Notes under the pieces: generated by a model | What the model saw: only the letters and a program-made list of their open reading frames with translations | The model's database searches: none | What the model was told of the DNA's origin: nothing | Made by a program: the position numbers and the translations under genes | DNA from: Streptomyces collinus Tu 365 | GTDB lineage: Bacteria > Actinomycetota > Actinomycetes > Streptomycetales > Streptomycetaceae | Length of the DNA: 64,000 bases | Assembly (NCBI RefSeq): GCF_000444875.1 | Contig: NC_021985.1 | Location: forward strand, 5,662,170-5,726,169 | Direction: 5' to 3' | Part shown: positions 25,566 through 33,081 of the stretch, piece after piece | Position numbering within the stretch: position 1 is the stretch's first letter | How the letters are laid out: each line of letters starts with the position of its first letter

Positions 25566-26531
25566 ATGTTCGCTGCCTACGCCGCCCGAATCGACCGCGA
25601 CCAGCCGCTGACCGGACTTGAGTTGGGGGAGCGCCCGGCTCCCGAGGCCAGGCCCGGCTGGAGTACCGTCACCGTGCGGGCCGCCTCCCTCAACCACCAC
25701 GACCTGTGGTCCCTGCGCGGCGTGGGCCTCGCAGAGGACAAGCTGCCGATGATCCTCGGCTGCGACGCCGCCGGCGTCGACGAGGACGGCAACGAGGTCG
25801 TCCTGCACTCCGTCATCGGCCAGACCGGCCACGGAGTCGGCCCGAACGAGCCGCGCTCCATCCTCACCGAGCGCTACCAGGGCACCTTCGCCGAGCAGGT
25901 CGCCGTGCCGACCTGGAACATCCTGCCCAAGCCCAAGGAGCTGTCCTTCGCGGAGGCCGCCTGTCTGCCGACGGCCTGGCTGACCGCGTACCGGATGCTC
26001 TTCACCAACGCCGGTGTGCGGCCCGGTGACTCGGTCCTCGTGCAGGGCGCGGGCGGCGGTGTCGCCACGGCCGCGATCGTGCTCGGCAAGGCGGCCGGCC
26101 TCAGGGTCTTCGCCACCAGCCGGGACGAGGCCAAGCGCAAGCGGGCCGTGGAGCTGGGCGCGGTCGAGGCGGTGGAGCCGGGGGCCCGGCTGCCGCAGCG
26201 GGTGGACGCCGTCATCGAGACCGTCGGCGCTGCCACCTGGTCCCACTCGGTGAAGTCGCTGCGTCCCGGCGGCACGGTCGTCATCTCCGGCGCCACCAGC
26301 GGTGACCGGCCCTCGCACGCCGAGCTGACCCGCATCTTCTTCCTGGAGCTGAAGGTCGTCGGCTCCACCATGGGCACCAAGGAGGAGCTGGAGGACCTGC
26401 TGTCCTTCTGCGCCGCCACCGGGGTGCGGCCCGTCATCGACGAGGAGCTGCCGCTCGACCGGGCCCGCGAGGGCTTCGAACGGCTGGCGTCGGGTGAGCA
26501 GTTCGGCAAGATCGTGCTGACCAACGGCTGA
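25566..26531 (+). CDS. Zinc-type alcohol dehydrogenase/quinone oxidoreductase family protein
   Basis: The 321-residue medium-chain reductase has the GroES-like N-domain (AASLNHHDLWSLRGVG, GCDAAGVDEDGNEVVLHS) and the nucleotide motif VLVQGAGGGVATAAIVLGKA. The structural-zinc cysteine lobe is absent, so it is the quinone-oxidoreductase type. It should use NADPH. ATG 25566 was chosen from the conserved N-terminus; it is preceded by TCGAGCCC with no strong ribosome site. Confidence 0.88.
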   Translation: MFAAYAARIDRDQPLTGLELGERPAPEARPGWSTVTVRAASLNHHDLWSLRGVGLAEDKLPMILGCDAAGVDEDGNEVVLHSVIGQTGHGVGPNEPRSILTERYQGTFAEQVAVPTWNILPKPKELSFAEAACLPTAWLTAYRMLFTNAGVRPGDSVLVQGAGGGVATAAIVLGKAAGLRVFATSRDEAKRKRAVELGAVEAVEPGARLPQRVDAVIETVGAATWSHSVKSLRPGGTVVISGATSGDRPSHAELTRIFFLELKVVGSTMGTKEELEDLLSFCAATGVRPVIDEELPLDRAREGFERLASGEQFGKIVLTNG

Positions 26532-26562
26532 CCGACGGCTGACCGACGACTGACCGGCCGAG

Positions 26563-26589
26563 CCGGGACGGACCACCGGTCCGGCCCGG
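26563..26589. terminator. Hairpin between convergent oxidoreductase and PadR genes
   Basis: CCGGG-AC-GGACC pairs with GGTCC-GG-CCCGG around a 3-base loop. It sits in the 72-bp convergent gap. Three 11-bp copies of ACGGCTGACCG-like sequence overlap the oxidoreductase stop. Confidence 0.55.
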
Positions 26590-26603
26590 CCGTGCGCGGC
26601 GGG

Positions 26604-27680
26604 TCAGACCTTCGGGCCGCGCAGTATCGCCCCGATGTGGGCGGCCGCCGCCGACAGGTGGCGGCGGGCGTCGCGGACCTGGTCGTCGCTGACGCCGTGG
26701 TCCCGGGCGGCGTCCCGGATGCCGTCGCGGAAGCGGTCGAGCAGCCGGTCGAGGTCGCGGGCCGGGTCGCCGGTGGTCTCCTCGTGGGCCCAGGCCGGCT
26801 CGTACTCGGCGGGGAAGTCCTCCGGGGCGGAGAGGTAGTCGGGTCCCGTCGCGGGGGCGGACTTGCGGGGGCCGCCGGCCGGCTCCCCGGAGGCGCGGCC
26901 GAAGCCCCGGTCCCTGCCGAACTCCTTGCCGTAGTCCTTGCCGAACTCGCCGAACTCCTTGGCGAGCTCGGTCAGGCCCTCGCGCACGCCGGTCGGCCAG
27001 TCGCCGCGGGTGAAGTGGTCCTGTACGCGTTCCTGGACCCGGCGGGCGATGCGCTGCACCTCCTCCTGGGCCTGCGCCCGTGCCCGTGCCTGGGCCTCCT
27101 GTGCCTGGTGGCGGGCCCGCTGGGCCTCCTCGCGGGCCCGGCGGCTCTCGTCCTTGGCGCGGCGGGCCTGCTCCTTCCACTCCTGCTTGGCCCGGCGCAT
27201 CTCCTCCTTGGCCGCGCGCCACGCCTCCTTGTCGCCGAGGTCGCCGAACTCCCCGAAGGGGCCTGTCCGGTCGCCGCCGGCCGTGGCACCCCGGCGGGCC
27301 TCGGAGGCGGCCGCCCGCACCTCGCGCCGCAGGTCGCCGGCGGCACCGCGCACGTCCGCCCTTATCTCCGCGGCCAGTTCGGCCACCGACTCGCGGATCT
27401 CCAGCTCCAGGTCGGCCAGCTCACCGCTGCGGTCGGCCAGCTCGGCGCGGCCGGCGTCGGTGATCGCGTACACCTTGCGGCCGCCCTCGGTGGTGTGCGT
27501 GACCAGGCCCTCGGCCTCCAGCTTGGCCAGCCGGGGGTAGACCGTGCCCGCCGAGGGGGCGTACAGGCCCTGGAAACGCTCCTCCAGCAGCCTGATCACC
27601 TCGTAGCCGTGGCGCGGGGCCTCGTCGAGCAGCTTGAGCAGGTAGAGGCGGAGGCGGCCGTGGGCGAAGACGGGGGGCAT
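26604..27680 (-). CDS. PadR-family regulator with long charged coiled-coil tail
   Basis: The N-terminal ~95 residues are a PadR winged helix (LYLLKLLDEAPRHGYEVIRL, TVYPRLAKLEAEGLVTHTTE). The following ~150 residues are Arg/Glu/Ala-rich and strongly helical (RRAKQEWKEQARRAKDESRR type), far longer than the usual PadR C-terminus (family 110-180 aa; here 358). The tail may drive multimer or partner binding. Its start is 1 bp behind the stop of a DUF4097 gene, so they form an operon. Palindromes upstream of that operon are the probable binding sites. Confidence 0.88.
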   Translation of the reverse strand: MPPVFAHGRLRLYLLKLLDEAPRHGYEVIRLLEERFQGLYAPSAGTVYPRLAKLEAEGLVTHTTEGGRKVYAITDAGRAELADRSGELADLELEIRESVAELAAEIRADVRGAAGDLRREVRAAASEARRGATAGGDRTGPFGEFGDLGDKEAWRAAKEEMRRAKQEWKEQARRAKDESRRAREEAQRARHQAQEAQARARAQAQEEVQRIARRVQERVQDHFTRGDWPTGVREGLTELAKEFGEFGKDYGKEFGRDRGFGRASGEPAGGPRKSAPATGPDYLSAPEDFPAEYEPAWAHEETTGDPARDLDRLLDRFRDGIRDAARDHGVSDDQVRDARRHLSAAAAHIGAILRGPKV

Positions 27681-27681
27681 G

Positions 27682-28662
27682 TCAGAGCACCTTCTTGTCG
27701 GTCGTGCCGTCGGCCGGGTCGCGGGTGGCGTCGGCGCCCTGGCCGGTGACGGAATTGTCCCCCGAAGAGGTCCCGGGCCCGGTCGCCGGGTCGGGTGCCG
27801 GCGCCGGTGCGGCGTCCGTGGTGGGACCGGACTCCCAGGCGGCGGCCGGTTCGTCCTCCCCCGGCGGGCGGCGCAGTAGGGCGATCGAGCCGGAGACCGT
27901 GGTGGCCCGCAGCTTGCCGTTGCCGTCGCCGAGGCGGCCGGTGATCTTGTGGGCGCCCCACTGGCCGTGCACCCGCAGTCCGTCGAAGGCGTTGGAGATG
28001 GTGCCGCTCGCGGTGTTGGCCTCCACCTCCGCGTCGGCCGGGTGCGGCAGCCGGATGGCGATCTCGCCGGAGACGCTGGTCAGCCGGACGTCCGTGGGGC
28101 CGTCCGGGTCCAGATCGATGATCATGGAGCCGCTCACGGAGTCGGCGCGGACGGCTGAGCCCGAGCCCTCGACCACGGTCAGGTCGCCCGAGACCGAGTT
28201 GAACCGCAGGTCGCCGGTGACGGCCTGGGCCTCCAGATTCCCCGAGACGGTGTCGGCGCGGACCGGCCCCGACAGCCCCACCAGGGTCGTGTCGCCCGTG
28301 ACCCCCTTGACCACGGCCGGGCCGCTGATGCCGGAGACGACCGCACCGGCGCCGACCACGCCCACCTCCACGCGCGTGTCGGCGGGGACCGCGAGCGAGA
28401 CCACGGCGCTGCGCCGCCAGCCCTTGCGGTCGAGCCACTTGAGGAAGCCCTTCCAGGGCAGGTCGTCGTAGGCCACCGTCAGGGTGCCGCCCTGCTGGGT
28501 GACCACCAGGGGTGGCCCCTCGATGTCCGTGACCTCCATGCGGGCGGAACCTTCGTCGGTGCCCACGACGTTCACCGTTCCGTTGACGATGCGCACGTGC
28601 AGGTCGCTCACCGGAGTGTCGAAGGTGAGCTTCCTGGGCTCGGCGACGGACCACTCGGACAT
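27682..28662 (-). CDS. DUF4097 beta-repeat protein
   Basis: The 326-residue protein starts MSEWSVAEPRKLTFDTPVSD. It is made of short beta repeats with recurring SGSxxxD/VSG motifs (ADTVSGNLEAQAVTGDLRFN, FNSVSGDLTV, ADSVSGSMII), the adhesin-like DUF4097 solenoid. The last ~60 residues are Pro/Ala/Thr-rich and acidic. There is no signal peptide, so it is cytoplasmic. It is co-transcribed with PadR; such pairs are common in Streptomyces and may sense or scaffold at the envelope, but the role is unknown. Confidence 0.85.
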   Translation of the reverse strand: MSEWSVAEPRKLTFDTPVSDLHVRIVNGTVNVVGTDEGSARMEVTDIEGPPLVVTQQGGTLTVAYDDLPWKGFLKWLDRKGWRRSAVVSLAVPADTRVEVGVVGAGAVVSGISGPAVVKGVTGDTTLVGLSGPVRADTVSGNLEAQAVTGDLRFNSVSGDLTVVEGSGSAVRADSVSGSMIIDLDPDGPTDVRLTSVSGEIAIRLPHPADAEVEANTASGTISNAFDGLRVHGQWGAHKITGRLGDGNGKLRATTVSGSIALLRRPPGEDEPAAAWESGPTTDAAPAPAPDPATGPGTSSGDNSVTGQGADATRDPADGTTDKKVL

Positions 28663-28698
28663 GGGGAGCCTCCTCGGCCGGACACGGTCGCGACCATC

Positions 28699-28742
28699 GC
28701 GACACGCCATATCGCGTCTTCCGTGAAACACGATATATCGTG
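28699..28742. promoter_or_regulatory. Two palindromic operators upstream of the DUF4097-PadR operon
   Basis: CACGATATATCGTG (28729-28742) is a perfect 14-bp palindrome. GACACGCCATATCGCGTC (28699-28716) is an imperfect one with the same ATAT centre. AT-centred dyads of this type are typical of PadR sites. They lie 40-80 bp upstream of the DUF4097 start, fitting autorepression. Confidence 0.65.
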
Positions 28743-28894
28743 GTCACGGAAAGTCAAGGCACCTGTTCGTGCGACGGGCGGCCGTCCGTACCACCCGCGC
28801 CGTTGCATACGCTGGTGCCGGACCATCCACCGCGCCGCCCGTCGCACGACCGGGGCGCGGACGGCACGCAGGCGGACACGCAGGAGAGGCAGCC

Positions 28895-29074
28895 ATGTAC
28901 TTCACCGACCGCGGGATCGAGGAGCTGGAGAAGCGGCGCGGCGAGGAAGAGGTCACCTTCGAGTGGCTTGCCGAGCAGCTGCGCACGTTCGTGGACCTCA
29001 ACCCCGACTTCGAGGTGCCCGTCGAGCGGCTCGCGACCTGGCTCGCCCGGCTCGACGACGAGGACGACGAGTAG
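28895..29074 (+). CDS. DUF6104 family small acidic protein
   Basis: The 59-residue protein starts MYFTDRGIEELEKRRGEEEV and ends in an acidic tail (LARLDDEDDE). It matches the small actinobacterial family DUF6104, of unknown role. AGGAGAGG lies 8 bases before the ATG. It is a complete, conserved small gene and lies upstream of the conflict-system cluster, but is probably not part of it. Confidence 0.85.
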   Translation: MYFTDRGIEELEKRRGEEEVTFEWLAEQLRTFVDLNPDFEVPVERLATWLARLDDEDDE

Positions 29075-29195
29075 TCCCGGCGGCCCGGGCGGCCCCGCCC
29101 GCAACGGCGATCATCAGCCGTATCGTCCGTCGGCCCTCCCTCTCCGCTTTCTCCGGCGTTAGCCTTCTCCTCCCATTCCAGCGAACGGGGGCGTC

Positions 29196-29606
29196 ATGGG
29201 TGGAGGGCTCGAACGCGTACGGCTGGACGACGGGACCGTCGTCTGGGCGAGGATCGGCGGGACCGGCGAGGAGGCCCCGGACGAGGGCGGGTACTGGGAC
29301 ACCGGCCTCGGCGACCGGGTCATCGGCATGGCGGGCGGCCTGGCCGGCACGGTCGGGGGCGTCGTGCGCTCCCTGCGCGCCGGTCTGGACACACCCACCC
29401 CGGTCGAGGTGTCCGTCAGCTTCGGGATCGAACTGACGGCGCAGTCCGGCACGGTCGTGAGCGCCATCGCCGGGGGTGGCGGCACGTCCTCCCTGACGGT
29501 GTCCCTGACCTGGACCGAGCCGGCCGCGGCCGGGGGCGGCACGGACCCCGCCGCACCCGGGGGTTCCGTCGTACCGCCCAGGTCCCCGGCCCCCGGCACC
29601 ACATGA
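29196..29606 (+). CDS. Trypsin-co-occurring domain protein (Trypco1-like)
   Basis: The 136-residue protein starts MGGGLERVRLDDGTVVWARI. The central part PTPVEVSVSFGIELTAQSGT and TSSLTVSLTWTEPAAAG is the pattern of the trypsin-co-occurring domain (CU044_2847 family) found next to trypsin-like proteases in predicted conflict systems. It ends in a Pro/Gly tail. Its stop overlaps the start of the next gene, the trypsin-domain protein (ATGA), so they are translated together, as expected of a protease partner or substrate. Confidence 0.78.
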   Translation: MGGGLERVRLDDGTVVWARIGGTGEEAPDEGGYWDTGLGDRVIGMAGGLAGTVGGVVRSLRAGLDTPTPVEVSVSFGIELTAQSGTVVSAIAGGGGTSSLTVSLTWTEPAAAGGGTDPAAPGGSVVPPRSPAPGTT

Positions 29607-31864
29607 GCGCCTTCGACGAGTTGGTGCGCCCCTCGCTCGCACGCATCGGCGCACCGGGTGACGGGTATGCAACGGACCGTGACGCCTACTGGGGGTCGGG
29701 GTTCTTCGTCGCCCCGGGCTGGCTGTTGACCTGCGCCCACGTCGTGGGGAAGGGGGGAGCCGCGGTGTGCCGAGGGGAGAACGCCCTGCGGGTGACCTGG
29801 GAGGAGCGCACCACCACCGGTGACCTGCGAGAGCGGACCGGCACCGGGACCGCCGTCCTCCTCGCGCCCCGGCCCGGGCCCGGCGAGCCGCCGCGCGACC
29901 CCTGGCCCTTCCCCGACCTCGCGCTCGTCCGGGTCGCCGGCGCCGACGACGTGCGCTGCCTGTGGCTGAGCGACCGGGAACCCGCCGCCCGCACCCCCGT
30001 CGGGCTGTACGGCTGGTCCGTACAGACCGGTGAGCTGGGCGTCCGGCACGGCACCGGAGAGCTCACGGGCTCCGACGCACGGGCGCTGCTGCTGGGCGGA
30101 AGCCTGCCGATCGGCGGACTGTCCGGCGGGCCCGTGCTCGACCTGCGGTACGGCGCGGTCGTCGGCGTGATCAAGGGCCGCCGGCGCGAGGAGGGCGTCG
30201 CCGTCCCGGTCACCGCGCTGCACGGACTGCCCGACCCGCGCGCGGGCCGCGCCGGGACGGACGTCCTGCGCGAGGTGCTGCGCGCCCACGACCTGCACCA
30301 CGTCCGCCTCCTCGACGACCCCTCGCCGTACGGCCACTGGACCGCCCTGCAGGCCGGACTGCCCGCGCTCGCGCCCCCGGTCACCGGCGTCGGCGCCGAA
30401 CCGCGCGCCCGGCTCTACGCCCACCTCGCCGAACTGCCGCCGCCCGCCGGGGCGGGCGAGGTCGTCCACCTCGTGGAGGAGGTCAAGGAACAGGTGCGCG
30501 GCGAGCGGCTGCCCTCGCTGGTGCTGCGGGACGTGCGGACCTGGCGCGAGGGCGCCGCGCTGCTGCACGGGCTGCGCACCCTGGAACCGGGCGGCGGCGG
30601 CACACTGGTGGACCTCGACGCCGTCCTGCTGTACGCGGCCAAGGCGGTCCGCAGGGCCGTGCGCGACCACCCCGGGGCCGTGGCCCCCGCGCGGCTGAGC
30701 GCGTTCGTCCACTGGCTCGCCGGCCAGGCCGACGGCCACCGGCACTGGGCGGTCGGCGAGGCCGTCCGGGCCCTGCTCGAAGGGATCGACGCCCCCGCGG
30801 GCGACGGCCTCCGCCTCGCCGCACCACCGGCCGCACCGCCGGCCGCGGCACCGCCCGGCACCCGCACGGACGTCCTCGTCACGGTCGGCGCGCCCATGTA
30901 CGACGGGCGCCACCCCTGGACCGTGCAGCTCATCCACGACGGCCTCGACGTCACCCCGGTCGACGCCGACGACCGCGGGGCGCGGCCCGAGGACCTGGCG
31001 GGGGCGCTGCGCGCACCGCTCGCGCGGGCGCTGGGCCAGGGCGACCACGACGAGCACCTGGCGGCGATCGAGGTGTTCCTGCCCCGCGCCCTGTTCGACC
31101 TGCCGGTGGACGAGTGGCAGCTGCTCCCCGACACCCCCGCCCCGCCGGACCCCGCGCACGGCTCGGGCGGGTGGACCGCCGCCGGCGGCGGAGGCGAGGC
31201 GGCCTTCGGCGCCGACGGCGGCGGTGACGCGGGCTTCGGCGCCGACGGCACCGGTCTCGGCCTCGGCATCGACGACGACGACTTCGTCGACGAGCGGTCC
31301 ATGCCGCTCGGGATGCGCAGGAGCGTCGTCATACGGGACGTGCGGCGCAACGCGCGGCCGCCCGCCCCCGAGTGGCGCAAACGATGGCGCGGCGCGGTCC
31401 GCGGACCGCTCGCGCACGAACCGCTGCACGGCCGCTCCCCGGCCGAGGGCCACCTCGCCCAGGTCCGCCCCTCGGGCCGCTACCCGTACTACGGCGCCCT
31501 GTCGGCGATGGACGACACCTCCGTCCCGGTCTACTGCGGTCCCGTCGGCAGCGGGGAGGGGCAGGCGGCGATGAAGGACGCCCTCATGGCCGGCCACTCG
31601 GTGGTGCTGTGGCGGCGCGACCGGCACGACCACGACGAGTGCCGGGACTTCCACCGGCAGGTCGCCCGTGTGCTGGGGACGGCCCGCACGGCCGAGGGGC
31701 TGCACGAACAGGTGCGCGACCTGCGGATCAGCCTCTACGACCCGGACAGCGCCCGGGAGCGGGGCCTGCGCGGGAAGCTGGGGGTCCTCGTCGACCCGCC
31801 CGACCGTCCGCCGTACGCCGCCGAGACGATGCGACCACCACCGCTGTCCGCGCCCGGAGGCTGA
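29603..31864 (+). CDS. Trypsin-domain VMAP-type protein of ternary conflict system
   Basis: The 753-residue protein begins with a chymotrypsin-fold domain (residues ~25-200) whose triad is complete: His46 in LLTCAHVVGK, Asp105 in FPDLALVRV, Ser174 in GGLSGGPVLD. The remaining ~540 residues match the vWA-MoxR-associated (VMAP) region that follows effector domains in these systems, with a Gly-rich linker near 530 (FGADGGGDAGFGADG). There is no signal peptide, so the protease is cytoplasmic and presumably kept silent until the MoxR/vWA partners trigger it. ATG 29603 overlaps the Trypco1 gene. Assignment of the C-terminal part rests on context and resemblance. Confidence 0.8.
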   Translation: MSAFDELVRPSLARIGAPGDGYATDRDAYWGSGFFVAPGWLLTCAHVVGKGGAAVCRGENALRVTWEERTTTGDLRERTGTGTAVLLAPRPGPGEPPRDPWPFPDLALVRVAGADDVRCLWLSDREPAARTPVGLYGWSVQTGELGVRHGTGELTGSDARALLLGGSLPIGGLSGGPVLDLRYGAVVGVIKGRRREEGVAVPVTALHGLPDPRAGRAGTDVLREVLRAHDLHHVRLLDDPSPYGHWTALQAGLPALAPPVTGVGAEPRARLYAHLAELPPPAGAGEVVHLVEEVKEQVRGERLPSLVLRDVRTWREGAALLHGLRTLEPGGGGTLVDLDAVLLYAAKAVRRAVRDHPGAVAPARLSAFVHWLAGQADGHRHWAVGEAVRALLEGIDAPAGDGLRLAAPPAAPPAAAPPGTRTDVLVTVGAPMYDGRHPWTVQLIHDGLDVTPVDADDRGARPEDLAGALRAPLARALGQGDHDEHLAAIEVFLPRALFDLPVDEWQLLPDTPAPPDPAHGSGGWTAAGGGGEAAFGADGGGDAGFGADGTGLGLGIDDDDFVDERSMPLGMRRSVVIRDVRRNARPPAPEWRKRWRGAVRGPLAHEPLHGRSPAEGHLAQVRPSGRYPYYGALSAMDDTSVPVYCGPVGSGEGQAAMKDALMAGHSVVLWRRDRHDHDECRDFHRQVARVLGTARTAEGLHEQVRDLRISLYDPDSARERGLRGKLGVLVDPPDRPPYAAETMRPPPLSAPGG

Positions 31865-32060
31865 CCGGCCCGACGGTCGGCCCCGCCCGCCGCCGTCGGC
31901 CGGACACCCCGTCAACCCGCTTGCCTCGCAAGGCTGTTCGGAGGTCCGGAAGTGAACGCCGGGCGCTTCGAACCTCGGCAGACACGGTCGCCTGACGGTA
32001 GCCTCGTACGTCGGACGGCCGGGTCCGCTGCATGATCACCAGAGCCGGGAGGAGCCCAAG

Positions 32061-33074
32061 GTGAACGACTGGCGGATCTACCGCGGAGTGGGCCAGCCGC
32101 ACGACGGCATGCTGCGGTTGCCGGCGCCGCCGCCCTGGCGCGACTTCGCCGCCGCACGGGACGGCGAGGAGGCCGGCCCCGAGGACCCCAGCAGCGCCCG
32201 CCGGCTCGGCGTCCGCCGCCGCATGGTCGAGAACTACGCGCCCCGGCCGGCCGAGGTGGACGCGGTCAACGCGGCCCTCTATCTGCGCCGCCCCCTGCTG
32301 GTGACCGGCAACCCGGGCACGGGCAAGTCGACGCTGGCGTACGCCATCGCCCACGAACTCGGCCTCGGCAAGGTGCTGCGCTGGCCCATCGTCAGCCGCA
32401 CCGGCCTCCAGGACGGCCTGTACCGGTACGACGCCATAGGCAGGCTCCAGGACGTCCAGCTGGAGCGGGCCCGTGGCGCCGAGGGGGCGACGGCCGCCCC
32501 CGGCATCGGCTCCTACATCCGGCTCGGCCCGCTCGGCACCGCGCTGCTGCCCGCCGCGCGGCCCCGCGTGCTGCTCATCGACGAACTCGACAAGAGCGAC
32601 CTCGACCTGCCCAACGACCTGCTCAACACCCTGGAGGAGGGCGAGTTCTCGATCCCCGAGCTGGAACGGCTCGCGGACCGCGAACCCGTCGTCGAGGTGC
32701 TCACGCACGACGGCGACCGGGTCCCCGTGCACGGCGGCCGGATCGCCTGCACCGCCTTCCCGGTGATCGTCCTGACCTCCAACGGCGAACGCGACTTCCC
32801 CGCACCGCTGCTCAGGCGCTGCATCCAGCTCGAACTGGACCCGCCCGGCGAGGAACAGCTCACCGCCATGGTCGAGGCGCACCTCGGCGCGGACGGCGTC
32901 AGCGCCGGATCGGACCTCATCCGCAGGTTCCTGGAGCGCGAACCCGGCGAGGTGCTCGCCGCCGACCAGCTCCTCAACGCCCTGTTCCTCACCCGGCACG
33001 ACCCACGGGCGCAGAGCCTCACCAGGGAACGGATCGCCGAGATGCTCATGCAGCCGCTCGACCGCACGAGGTGA
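32061..33074 (+). CDS. MoxR-type AAA+ ATPase of ternary conflict system
   Basis: The 337-residue ATPase has Walker A GNPGTGKST (residues 83-91), Walker B VLLIDELDKSD (Asp174, Glu175) and sensor region PVIVLTSNGERDFPAPLLRR with arginine fingers. This is the MoxR/RavA branch of AAA+ proteins that remodel vWA partners. The start GTG 32061 follows GGGAGGAGC. It is separated from the protease gene by 196 bp, which may hold another promoter, and lies 7 bp before the vWA-like gene. It is the engine of the predicted system. Confidence 0.9.
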   Translation: MNDWRIYRGVGQPHDGMLRLPAPPPWRDFAAARDGEEAGPEDPSSARRLGVRRRMVENYAPRPAEVDAVNAALYLRRPLLVTGNPGTGKSTLAYAIAHELGLGKVLRWPIVSRTGLQDGLYRYDAIGRLQDVQLERARGAEGATAAPGIGSYIRLGPLGTALLPAARPRVLLIDELDKSDLDLPNDLLNTLEEGEFSIPELERLADREPVVEVLTHDGDRVPVHGGRIACTAFPVIVLTSNGERDFPAPLLRRCIQLELDPPGEEQLTAMVEAHLGADGVSAGSDLIRRFLEREPGEVLAADQLLNALFLTRHDPRAQSLTRERIAEMLMQPLDRTR

Positions 33075-33081
33075 TGGCCGG

